Shown: positions 1 to 6,393 of the stretch, piece after piece | Layout: each line of letters starts with the position of its first letter | Position numbering within the stretch: the stretch's first letter is position 1 | Source of the DNA: Planctomycetota bacterium | GTDB taxonomy: Bacteria; Planctomycetota; Planctomycetia; Pirellulales; Pirellulaceae | Direction: 5' to 3' | Assembly (NCBI GenBank): GCA_024277285.1 | Contig: JAJRVM010000167.1 | Location: forward strand, 1-7,183 | Length of the DNA: 7,183 bases | Made by a program: the position numbers and the translations under genes | The notes under the pieces: model-generated | What the model saw: the letters and a program-made list of their open reading frames with translations, nothing else | The model's database searches: none | What the model was told of the DNA's origin: nothing

Positions 1-2
1 CC

Positions 3-1283
3 CCGCAAGATCGCAAGTCGAAGCAATCCGAAGCCAGCACTCACGACGCGTCGGACGGTGGTGCCACAACAAACTCCACGGCAAAAAAAATACCCAACGC
101 GGGCGACATGAAGAAAGAGAGTGGCAACGGCACAACGCCGCAAGCGCCCAAGGCCGAAATCGCCAGCAAGAAACCGGCGGCAAGCGAACCACGTCCCAAG
201 GTGCCCGTGAAACCAGCCCGCAAAGAGCCTTCCGCCAAGAAACCGACAGCCGTGCCACCTCTGGTTGTCGAAAATCCACTGCGGAACCTGCCCAAGACAG
301 TCGATCTACTCACAACCGAACCGGTCGACGGCGTAATTGAAATCGGCCCGGTGAACCCTGCGGCGATCCAACAGCTTCAAGTGACACTCCTTGGAGGTGA
401 ACATGCCATCGGCCGATCGGGGCACTTTAGCCTGCAAGCCGAGCGACGGCCTTCCGCCACCTGGACCTTCTTGCTTCACGACGACAAGGAAGCTAACGGC
501 AAGGGCCTGCCGATTGCCCACCTCGATGTGCGTGATGGCACGCTACGACTTTCCTGGGACAACGATGCGGACGCACATACGTCGGCCACGCAATTAAGTA
601 ACTGTGTCCTTCGGATCACGGCCAAGAAACACGTTCACGACTTGCGATTACGCAGCGTTAAGGAAGTCGAACCGCTGATCGTGAACTTGAAGAAACCCTC
701 GATTAGCGAGCGTTTTCTCCTACTTGCGCCGCCCGATCCCCACCACGTTCGTTTTGAAGTCGCGCAACTCGGCGAACCGTTCCCCAGCACCTACAACCTG
801 AAGCCGGTCGCACCGGTGATTGCGGATGGCGACACCGTCACCGTACAGATTGGCAGCGACGAAGTTGACGATCACGTGCTTTTCCTTGAACTGGCTCCGC
901 AGCTACGTTCCACGTTCCGCCTGGACTGTAAAGTGTTCTTCCAGGTAAGCCCCCTTATGGGACGTGCTCCATTGACGCAAAAAACGTTTGACAAAACGGC
1001 GATGCTCGTTGCACGAAAACAAAACATTGACAATCACAACGCCCAAATCGCGCGTGCAGCGCGAAACGGATTCAAGCGATTGGACGTCAAACGTCGCGCA
1101 AACGCGAAGAAAAAAGTCGACTTGCTCGAGAAAAAACTCGAGGAAACTAGCAAGGCAACAACCTGCGTGGAAGTGATTCGCGCACTGCGTAAATCGATGG
1201 CCGACGGCGCTCCACTCCACTTTCGGCTCTACTACCTTGCCGGCGACTGCGAAGTCGACCTATTGCGCTCGACCATCCCTTAG
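3..1283 (+). CDS. Hypothetical protein, 5'-truncated by the window edge
   Basis: I do not recognise this protein. The frame is open without a stop from base 3 and the ATG at 108 lies inside a continuous low-complexity stretch, so the true start is probably upstream of the window; 426 codons are visible before the TAG at 1281-1283. Numbering from the ATG at 108: residues 1-55 (and the 35 codons before them) are rich in Lys, Pro, Ala, Ser and Glu, like a disordered linker following a missing N-terminus. Residues about 60-280 are a mixed, probably beta-rich globular part with the Trp-containing stretches ATWTFLL (117-123) and LRLSWDNDADA (146-156), then LSNCVLRI. Residues about 293-362 are strongly charged and probably helical or coiled coil (KKKVDLLEKKLEETSKA). 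There is no catalytic motif, and no membrane segment in the visible part. A scaffold or envelope-associated role is possible but unsupported. I am confident it is coding, not of its function. Confidence 0.85.
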   Translation, partial: PQDRKSKQSEASTHDASDGGATTNSTAKKIPNAGDMKKESGNGTTPQAPKAEIASKKPAASEPRPKVPVKPARKEPSAKKPTAVPPLVVENPLRNLPKTVDLLTTEPVDGVIEIGPVNPAAIQQLQVTLLGGEHAIGRSGHFSLQAERRPSATWTFLLHDDKEANGKGLPIAHLDVRDGTLRLSWDNDADAHTSATQLSNCVLRITAKKHVHDLRLRSVKEVEPLIVNLKKPSISERFLLLAPPDPHHVRFEVAQLGEPFPSTYNLKPVAPVIADGDTVTVQIGSDEVDDHVLFLELAPQLRSTFRLDCKVFFQVSPLMGRAPLTQKTFDKTAMLVARKQNIDNHNAQIARAARNGFKRLDVKRRANAKKKVDLLEKKLEETSKATTCVEVIRALRKSMADGAPLHFRLYYLAGDCEVDLLRSTIP

Positions 1284-1468
1284 AACAGACCTGGCTCGCC
1301 AGCCACGGCTTCAGATTTGAACGTTCGCAGCCCCAGTTGGAGAGCGTCACTTTGCGATCGCAACTCGTCCTAAGTAACGAATTGCGCATGACTAATGACG
1401 AAAGAAGCCGAAATGACGAATGGCCGTATGTGTTTAGCCGATTGCAGCGTTTGACTAAGTCAGGGACC

Positions 1469-1489
1469 CCTACGGGCTTGCCCCGTAGG
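1469..1489. repeat. Stem-loop within insert
   Basis: CCTACGGG (1469-1476) pairs perfectly with CCCGTAGG (1482-1489) around a 5-base loop. No T-run follows on either strand, so it is not a typical intrinsic terminator. It is best read as part of the repeated insert. Confidence 0.5.
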
Positions 1490-1536
1490 TGAACGAGTTT
1501 TGCCAGCTAAGACGCCGATCTCAATACCCACCACCT

Positions 1537-1563
1537 CCCCCCACCGCCTTCGGCGGTGGGGGG
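1537..1563. repeat. Strong GC-rich stem-loop
   Basis: A 12-bp perfect stem, 1537-1548 with 1552-1563 (CCCCCCACCGCC against its complement), closed by a TTC loop. It would fold very stably in DNA or RNA on either strand. It lacks a following T-run. The same CCCACCGC stem sequence recurs in the next hairpin 34 bases on, so the two are probably duplicates of one motif. Confidence 0.65.
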
Positions 1564-1596
1564 AAGGCGTCGTTTCTAGCCCAATGAACTTCTTCA

Positions 1597-1617
1597 CCCA
1601 CCGCACAAGGCGGTGGG
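1597..1617. repeat. Second copy of the CCCACCGC stem-loop
   Basis: CCCACCGC (1597-1604) pairs with GCGGTGGG (1610-1617) around ACAAG. The stem sequence is shared with the 1537-1563 hairpin but the loop differs, which suggests compensating conservation of the stem or a degenerate tandem duplicate. Confidence 0.55.
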
Positions 1618-1765
1618 GGTCGATCCATAGCCAACCAAACCTCAATGCACGTTCAACTTCCATTTGGGTAAACTGTTACGAATGGCCAATGCCACCCCAT
1701 CGCACGCTCTTGTGCAGGGCGGCATTTCAAACCGTGCAGGGGTTTCGGATTTCGGCATTGTTTGG

Positions 1766-1830
1766 TCATTGGGTACTGGGTCATTGGGTACTGGGTCATT
1801 GGGTACTGGGTCATTGGGTACTGGGTCATT
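1766..1830 (+). repeat. 15-bp tandem repeat, 4.3 perfect units
   Basis: The unit TCATTGGGTACTGGG occurs four times without a mismatch (1766-1825) followed by a partial TCATT. The other R1 copy has a single related stretch (TCATTGGGTATTTCG, around 4588-4602). The array is therefore an expansion within copy 1, probably recent given its perfection. Because 15 is a multiple of three, all frames through it stay open and give pentapeptide repeats; that is an artefact and not evidence of a gene. Confidence 0.9.
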
Positions 1831-2042
1831 CGTCATTAGCCAGCCTCCGTTCGGGCGGCTAAGTGGCGCTGTACAACGAGGAATGCAATTCGCACGCGAT
1901 GCGTACCCCCGCGATGCGTGCCTCCGAGTACGGGAAACTCCAACGCCGACCTGTTGCAACAACTTTCACGTCGCGTGCTATGATTGCGTGTGAGATGGAT
2001 GCGATGAATCGTCATCATGCGCGTCACCAAACACGACAGACC

Positions 2043-2071
2043 TTGCCAAACACTCGCTTTCAACGCATAAT
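2043..2071 (+). promoter_or_regulatory. Candidate sigma-70-type promoter for the Nudix gene
   Basis: TTGCCA (2043-2048) and CATAAT (2066-2071) are separated by 17 bases, each close to the bacterial consensus. The predicted transcript would start near 2078, at the base of the hairpin leader at 2077-2110, and run into the Nudix gene. This rests on motif match only. The surrounding 1878-2042 shows no gene; it has a duplicated CGCGATGCGT (1895-1904 and 1910-1919). Confidence 0.35.
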
Positions 2072-2076
2072 TATCG

Positions 2077-2110
2077 GACACGTTCTATTTTGAACGTGGC
2101 GCCACGTGTC
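2077..2110. promoter_or_regulatory. Overlapping alternative hairpins / CACGT palindromes
   Basis: Three CACGT-type arms alternate here. CACGTTC (2079-2085) can pair with GAACGTG (2092-2098) around TATTTT. The second arm can instead form the perfect 14-bp palindrome ACGTGGCGCCACGT (2094-2107), and GACACGT (2077-2083) can pair with ACGTGTC (2104-2110). These pairings exclude one another. It could be an operator for a dimeric regulator or an RNA leader structure of the Nudix transcript; neither is shown. Confidence 0.45.
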
Positions 2111-2192
2111 ATGAAGTTGCAACACGCGGTGGCAACCCGTTGTTGCTTCTCAGTTTGTTGACGAATCGTTTGGCGACGGTCAAACAATCAGA

Positions 2193-2711
2193 GTGACATG
2201 GGCTGCGTGTTTTTCGAGCGGTTACTTTCTCAAGGATGGGCGATTGCGAAGCCCGCAATGGATCAGCGACGTGGGTAAGAAACGAAAAGACGACAACAAT
2301 TTTGACCAAGCAGGGGTCGTTCCATATCGGTTCCGGGATGGAGATATCGAGTTCTGCCTGATCACCTCAAGCAACCGCCGCCGTTGGTGTTTCCCAAAAG
2401 GGATTATCGACCCGGGAGAAACCCCCATTGAAACGGCGTTGAAGGAAGCGGAGGAGGAAGCGGGACTGCTTGGCGAGATTTGCGGCAAGCCCATTGGCAG
2501 TTACCAGTATAGCAAATGGGGACGAACGCTTAGCGTTGTCGTCATGCTCATGAAGGTGCGCAAAGCCACCGACAAGTGGGAAGAATCTCACCTTCGGAAG
2601 CGCCGCTGGGTTCGGTTTGAGGAGGCATCGGAACTGCTCGACCGACAACGCCTGCTCGACTTGCTCCATCAAGCAGCCGAACGACTTGAACTGGCCGCGA
2701 GCAAGAGTTGA
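2193..2711 (+). CDS. Nudix hydrolase, DIPP-like
   Basis: Nudix enzymes hydrolyse nucleoside diphosphates linked to another moiety, using a metal-binding Nudix box. Numbering from the GTG at 2193, the box is at 70-92: G70, E76, K84-E85, E88-E89, G91. The usual Arg of the REuxEE core is Lys84; all metal-ligand Glu residues are present. The fold begins at AGVVPYRF (40-47), with RRWCFPKG before the box and DKWEESHLRKRRWV (127-140) after it, an arrangement like diphosphoinositol-polyphosphate phosphohydrolases (DIPP) and diadenosine-polyphosphate hydrolases. The first 26 residues do not look like the family. The in-frame GTG at 2271 (protein GKKRKDDNNF..., 146 residues) is a more typical start, though neither start has a clear ribosome binding site. 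It is soluble and cytoplasmic. It is convergent with the CHAD gene. Family is sure; substrate is inferred. Confidence 0.9.
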   Translation: MTWAACFSSGYFLKDGRLRSPQWISDVGKKRKDDNNFDQAGVVPYRFRDGDIEFCLITSSNRRRWCFPKGIIDPGETPIETALKEAEEEAGLLGEICGKPIGSYQYSKWGRTLSVVVMLMKVRKATDKWEESHLRKRRWVRFEEASELLDRQRLLDLLHQAAERLELAASKS

Positions 2712-2843
2712 GTAGCCAGGATGTGACGAGGCAACCAGATTAGAACGTGTTTTGAAAATGGTTCCCAACGCAAAACCAGTTCAGTTTCAACCTCTGTTGT
2801 GGAACAGAACCAGGCGATCTTCGGCTCCGAGCGCGCCTCCGCG

Positions 2844-2913
2844 AATTCTAAGAACCTGTCCCAAGACCTGGTCAACGTGCAGGTTTTTCGGTATCGGTCC
2901 ACGCTGCCGGTCG
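2844..2913 (+). repeat. Inverted repeat R2, left copy
   Basis: From AATTCTA through AAGAACCTGTC, ACCTGG, AACGTG, TTCGGTAT to CCGGTCG, this matches the reverse complement of 4295-4371, roughly three quarters identical by eye with small gaps. It lies in the 315-bp gap between the convergent Nudix and CHAD genes; the rest of that gap (2712-2843 and 2935-3026) shows no gene. Confidence 0.7.
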
Positions 2914-2934
2914 TTGTGTGACAAATTCTAAGAC
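2912..2934 (-). repeat. Partial R2-like end, inverted next to the left copy
   Basis: Read on the minus strand, 2934-2912 gives TTAGAATTTGTCACACAACG, resembling the AAGAACCTGTCACACAACC end of the 4295-4371 copy. It abuts the left R2 copy in opposite orientation, so two R2-like ends point away from each other here. The match is short. Confidence 0.4.
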
Positions 2935-3026
2935 ACGTTCTGAGGCTTGAACCGCATTGGCACTGCGATTGAACCATGGCCGATTCTGGACGAGCCATTT
3001 CAATCCGTCACCGAACCTTCGTGGCA

Positions 3027-3983
3027 TTAAGCCTTGACCAAATCGTGAAATCGGCGTTGGATCCACTTGCTTCGACGAGGTGTCCACCAACGGGCAAAAT
3101 CCCACAACGCCTGGGCCAGCAGCTCTTCCTCGGACCGAATCAGTTTCTTCAGACGTTTCCGTTGCCGCGATTTGCTTGATTCCCGCCGCCACTTGCGAAA
3201 CCGCTCAATCGCCACAGCATGGTCGTTGATGGCTCCCAGGCGTTCCTGTAATTGCTCGACCCGTGGATAGAGTTCCGTGCGCAATTCAAGCGGAAAGGCT
3301 GCGGCCAACAATTCGATGGCGTAGCGGAGATCCTTGCCACGCAACCGAAACTGGTGCAAAGCCTCCAAGTCGTCCAAGTGATTCGGCTCGGCAGCGAAGA
3401 AAGCATGGGCACTTCGGCGCAACTGCCGCCGGGCCCAGCGACCAAAACGGGGCGGCTTGCCGTGAGTCGAGTGACGCCGCGCTTCCTCGAGTGAGCTACG
3501 TTCCATTTTCTTTAACGTTCGATGCTTCACCGACGATCGGTAAACTTGGCGCAGCGGTGCCTGTGCTTCACGCCGCCGCTTGCGCAGCTGCTTGAGGATC
3601 GCTCGGACATGACCGGCATCGGCGTCGCGCCGCTGACGTTCGATCAACACATCGCAATCGCGCGCATTGCCCGCCGCTCTGCGGATCAGCTTCAATTCGT
3701 TGCATAGTTCCCGGCGCGACCGATTCGGGAGAAACTCGCGATACAAACGGATCGCCGCAACCGCGCGCCGAGTTGCCACACGAAGCTGATGGACGTGCTC
3801 GATATCCTGTTCCGCGTCGTGCGCCGCTAGTGGCAAGTAGAAGTGTACGCTTTTCAACCGAATCTGGATCGTGCGAATCGCGACATCACTCGCCAAGTCG
3901 CGTTTGGAAACACTCAAGATCCATCGGGAATTGCCGTTCTCGGAGTTACTCATCGTTGACGATCGTTGGTTATCGTGTCTCAT
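3027..3983 (-). CDS. CHAD domain-containing protein
   Basis: CHAD (conserved histidine alpha-helical domain) proteins are helical bundles that bind inorganic polyphosphate through a basic surface and often sit near polyphosphate enzymes. At 318 residues this one is essentially a stand-alone domain. Two internal repeats are visible: H65-QLR-VATRR-A (65-74) followed by RRAAGNARDCDVL (101-113), and H210-QFRLRGKDLRYAIELL (210-226) followed by LQERLGAINDHAVAIERF (245-262). These are the signature His/Arg/Lys helices and the RDxDV-type segments. The protein is very rich in Arg and Lys, especially at 117-190 and 262-318. It has no signal peptide or membrane segment. The N-terminal 30 residues are poorly characteristic, and a second Met at residue 11 (base 3953) could be the start; neither has a clear ribosome binding site. 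The gene is flanked by inverted R2 copies and faces the Nudix gene. Confidence 0.93.
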   Translation of the reverse strand: MRHDNQRSSTMSNSENGNSRWILSVSKRDLASDVAIRTIQIRLKSVHFYLPLAAHDAEQDIEHVHQLRVATRRAVAAIRLYREFLPNRSRRELCNELKLIRRAAGNARDCDVLIERQRRDADAGHVRAILKQLRKRRREAQAPLRQVYRSSVKHRTLKKMERSSLEEARRHSTHGKPPRFGRWARRQLRRSAHAFFAAEPNHLDDLEALHQFRLRGKDLRYAIELLAAAFPLELRTELYPRVEQLQERLGAINDHAVAIERFRKWRRESSKSRQRKRLKKLIRSEEELLAQALWDFARWWTPRRSKWIQRRFHDLVKA

Positions 3984-4294
3984 TCATTGCCCGCGCCGAG
4001 ATCGGTCACGGCCGTCGTTCCACGCGCTCAATTGCACTTGCAGCAGCCGACTTGAATCGAGGGAGACGAGGCCGCACACTTGGCGCGTATGCACGACCAT
4101 GCTCCCCCTGAAGACTAACCTGCAGCCAGATGAGGTGCCACTCTGCGCTCCAACGTGACCTGCGAGCGAGCAACGAGAGACCTGCCAGGAAGTACTGCTC
4201 CGTTGGTTCGCCCGCCCGGCATCGGCGTCGGCTAATTCGGTCCGCATCGAGAAAAAAGACCGTTTTTGCCCGAAAAAATGCCGTCGTTCCCCCA
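3984..4294. other. Intergenic region upstream of the CHAD gene, nothing recognised
   Basis: This stretch between the CHAD start and the right R2 copy must carry the CHAD promoter, but I see no convincing -35/-10 pair on the minus strand. Short frames here lack codon-usage or motif support. There are A/T-rich runs near 4249-4277 (AAAAAA, TTTTT) without a matching stem. Confidence 0.4.
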
Positions 4295-4371
4295 CGACCG
4301 GCCTGCGACGCTCAATACCGAACAATCCCACACGTTAACCAGGTTGTGTGACAGGTTCTTATAGTAGAATT
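4295..4371 (-). repeat. Inverted repeat R2, right copy
   Basis: On the minus strand this reads AATTCTA, AAGAACCTGTCACACAACC, TGGTTAACGTG, TTCGGTAT and finally GGCCGGTCG, matching 2844-2913. It has a 5-base insertion (CTATA) after the first motif. With the left copy it brackets 2914-4294, that is, the CHAD gene and its upstream region. It may be the end of a lost or non-autonomous transposon; no transposase is present. Confidence 0.7.
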
Positions 4372-4420
4372 GGCATGGTAAACCGCGAAAAACCACTTTA
4401 CTCCCGGCCGCACTGATATC

Positions 4421-4645
4421 TGGAGAGCTTCACTTTGCGATCGCAACTTTTCGTAAGTAACGAATTACCAATAACTAATGACGAAAGAAGCCGAAATGAC
4501 GAATGTCGAAAGCCATCCCATCGGACGTTCTTGAGCTGGGCTGCATTTCAAACCGTGCAGGGGCTTCGGGTTTTGGCATTGTTTGGTCATTGGGTATTTC
4601 GTCATTAGCCAGCCTCCGTTAGACAGCTAAGTGGCGCTGTACAAC
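4421..4645 (+). repeat. Dispersed element R1, copy 2 (uninterrupted)
   Basis: A 225-bp copy of the element seen at 1338-1877, same orientation, without insert or tandem expansion. It contains the palindrome TTGCGATCGCAA (4435-4446) and the 12-bp inverted pair CTAATGACGAAA (4475-4486) and TTTCGTCATTAG (4597-4608), which could form a long-range stem. It ends at GTGGCGCTGTACAAC, 57 bp before the likely ubiB start, so the promoter of ubiB is either in that short gap or inside the element. Confidence 0.8.
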
Positions 4646-4693
4646 TAACGTGTGACGGGTTTCACGGCAAATGGTATCTCCAGGAACTGGCGC

Positions 4694-4697
4694 AAGG
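4694..4697 (+). promoter_or_regulatory. Ribosome binding site supporting the ubiB start at 4703
   Basis: AAGG sits five bases before the ATG at 4703. The upstream in-frame GTG at 4652 has no such site and begins just six bases after the repeat element, so this motif favours 4703. Confidence 0.5.
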
Positions 4698-4702
4698 TCA
4701 CA

Positions 4703-6391
4703 ATGAGAATCAGCACGATCCCACATATTTACCGTAACGTCCGACGGTGGACGGAGATCCTTTCCGTGCTGAGCAAATATGGGCTGGCCGATTGGCTGAG
4801 TCGGCTGAACATCGAGATGTTCAAGACCCATTTGAAGGGAAGTCACGGCGATACGCTGGCACTGCAGACTCCGGAAAAACGCATCCGCCTGGCGCTCACC
4901 GATCTGGGCCCCACGTTTATCAAATTGGGCCAATTGCTCAGCACGCGACCTGATCTGGTCGGAGTGCCACTAGCCAACGAACTCACCGCACTTCGTGACT
5001 GCGTTCCCGCAGACGACCCGGCGACCGTTCGCCGAATCATCGAAGTCGAACTGGGACAGTCGGTCGAAGAGCTGTTCGCCGAATTCGAGGAAACGCCGGT
5101 CGCCTCTGCATCGATAGGTCAAGTACACCGCGCCCGCCTCGAAACGGGCGAACAAGTAGCGGTCAAAGTCCAACATGCCGGCATCGATCGCACGGTTCGC
5201 GAAGACCTTGATGTCCTTGCCGGGCTGGCACTGCTGGCCGAGCGCATCCCTGAATTCGCGTCGTATCGACCACGCGAAACGATTGCCGAGATCGCGCGCA
5301 TGTTGCTCCGCGAACTTGATTTCGGCCGCGAAGAAAGAAACTTGAACCAGTTTGCCATCTTCTTCGAGGAAGACACCACGGTACATGTACCACAGCCCTA
5401 CACGGACTTCTGCACGTCGCGAGTACTTACCATGGAGTGGTTGGATGGTCTTAAGCTGGAGGACCGGCAACAACTGGTTGCCGCTGGCTTCGATATGGAC
5501 GAAATCGCGCGCCGCGGCGCGAATCTCTACTTTGAAATGATCTTCACGCTCGGCTGCTACCATGCTGATCCGCATCCGGGCAACCTGACACTGCTGCCCG
5601 GCAATGTGATTGGCTTGCTCGATTTCGGCATGGTAGGACGAGTCCAAGAGCGCTTGCGCGAAGACATCGAACAGATTCTATTGGCCATTATTCAAAATGA
5701 TGTGCCGTTGTTGACCACCTTGATCAAACGCGTCGGTTCCGTTCCACCCGACTTGGATGAAGCTGGCCTGGCCGCCGACGTAGCCGATTTCGTGAGTGCC
5801 TACGCAACGCAGTCGCTCAGCGCGTTTGATCTGACCGGCGCTTTGAATGACATGACCGAGATCATTCGACGCTACCGTATCATCTTGCCAAGCCAAGCGG
5901 CGACGTTGATCAAAGTGCTCGTCACACTCGAAGGCACAACCCGCATGCTGAGCCCGGAATTCAGCATCATGGAGATGATGCAACCATTCCACCGCAAAAT
6001 GCTCCTGCAGCGGTTGTCCCCCGTGCGACAGTGGCGCAAATTGCGGCGCCTTCGTTTAGAAGTAGAACAGCTGATCGAAGTGCTGCCGCGGCGGATCATC
6101 GACATCCTGGAACAGGTGCAAACGGGCACGTTCGACGTCCACCTGAATCACCGCGGCCTGGGGCCATCAACCAATCGCCTGGTATTGGGCATGTTGGCCA
6201 GCGCGCTTTTTCTCGGGTCGTCGCTGATGCTCAGCAGGGAAGTCCCCCCCCTGCTTTTTCCCGATGGGACGATGCTGGGAATGCACCGAATCTCGATTTT
6301 CGGAATCACCGGGTGCTCGGTGGCCGTCCTACTCGGACTCCGATTGTTGCGCGCCATCGGCAAGTCGGGCCACCTGGACCGGCGTGAGTGA
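4703..6391 (+). CDS. ubiB: UbiB/ABC1/ADCK-family atypical protein kinase-like protein
   Basis: UbiB-family proteins are membrane-associated, kinase-like ATPases needed for quinone or other isoprenoid-lipid biosynthesis; in bacteria that lack ubiquinone their exact substrate is unknown. With the ATG at 4703 the protein has 562 residues, the usual size. Motifs in order: KLGQ extension 74-77 (TFIKLGQLLSTRPDL); the Ala-rich loop VASASIGQVH (133-142) that replaces the kinase Gly-rich loop; Lys155 in VAVKVQ; ELDF (204-207); the catalytic-loop motif YHADPHPGN (286-294, Asp289); DFG at 307-309. Two hydrophobic segments, about 491-511 and 530-551, form the C-terminal membrane anchor. An in-frame GTG at 4652 would add 17 residues unlike the family. 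It directly follows repeat R1 and is convergent, with a 2-bp gap, to a small gene. The symbol denotes the family; ubiquinone synthesis is not implied, as planctomycetes usually use menaquinone. Confidence 0.95.
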   Translation: MRISTIPHIYRNVRRWTEILSVLSKYGLADWLSRLNIEMFKTHLKGSHGDTLALQTPEKRIRLALTDLGPTFIKLGQLLSTRPDLVGVPLANELTALRDCVPADDPATVRRIIEVELGQSVEELFAEFEETPVASASIGQVHRARLETGEQVAVKVQHAGIDRTVREDLDVLAGLALLAERIPEFASYRPRETIAEIARMLLRELDFGREERNLNQFAIFFEEDTTVHVPQPYTDFCTSRVLTMEWLDGLKLEDRQQLVAAGFDMDEIARRGANLYFEMIFTLGCYHADPHPGNLTLLPGNVIGLLDFGMVGRVQERLREDIEQILLAIIQNDVPLLTTLIKRVGSVPPDLDEAGLAADVADFVSAYATQSLSAFDLTGALNDMTEIIRRYRIILPSQAATLIKVLVTLEGTTRMLSPEFSIMEMMQPFHRKMLLQRLSPVRQWRKLRRLRLEVEQLIEVLPRRIIDILEQVQTGTFDVHLNHRGLGPSTNRLVLGMLASALFLGSSLMLSREVPPLLFPDGTMLGMHRISIFGITGCSVAVLLGLRLLRAIGKSGHLDRRE

Positions 6392-6393
6392 CG

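Larger units (their letters stand above)
1426..1677. mobile_element. Hairpin-rich insert inside R1 copy 1
   Basis: About 252 bp absent from the second R1 copy. It is bounded by a 10-bp direct repeat ACGAATGGCC at 1416-1425 and 1678-1687, which looks like a target-site duplication. Removing the insert with one repeat copy restores gap-free alignment to 4497-4520 or so. Inside are three stem-loops (1469-1489, 1537-1563, 1597-1617). I see no terminal inverted repeats and no believable gene. It may be a small non-autonomous insertion or a composite of planctomycete-type hairpin repeats; the 10-bp duplication is the main argument for insertion as opposed to deletion in the other copy. Confidence 0.5.
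1338..1877 (+). repeat. Dispersed element R1, copy 1 (interrupted)
   Basis: This stretch matches 4421-4645 in the same orientation. The left part (1338-1425) and right part (1688-1877) align colinearly with that copy once two things are removed: an insert at 1426-1677 and a tandem expansion at 1766-1830. Shared landmarks are the 12-bp palindrome TTGCGATCGCAA (1352-1363), CTAATGACGAAA (1392-1403), its inverted counterpart TTCGTCATTAG (1829-1839), the GCATTTCAAACCGTGCAGG stretch, and the right end GTGGCGCTGTACAAC. There is no transposase gene and no convincing reading frame; frames through it translate the tandem repeat. It could be a MITE-like or REP-like non-autonomous element. That it is a repeat is directly visible; its mobility is inference. 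Confidence 0.8.

Noticed and set aside
1766..1830. Possible CRISPR array
   Set aside because: The 15-bp units are contiguous with no spacers and no cas genes are nearby.
1500..1993. Plus-strand frames with GTGSL pentapeptide repeats and a minus-strand frame with NDPVP repeats
   Set aside because: They arise from the 15-bp tandem array, which keeps every frame open; they cross the insert and element boundaries and show no protein family.
2853..2888. Terminator-like AACCTG (2853-2858) / CAGGTT (2880-2885) stem with a run of five T after the Nudix gene
   Set aside because: The stem is only 6 bp with a loop of about 21 bases, and the pairing is not kept in the homologous R2 copy, so it is probably chance.
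3149..3707. Several plus- and minus-strand frames across the CHAD gene
   Set aside because: They are alternative-frame shadows; the CHAD frame carries the recognisable motifs.
3984..4331. 115-codon minus-strand frame directly upstream of the CHAD gene
   Set aside because: It runs into the R2 repeat, and its residues look like random translation without a family or ribosome binding site.
4970..5647. 225-codon minus-strand frame
   Set aside because: It lies entirely antisense to the well-supported ubiB gene and has no family features.
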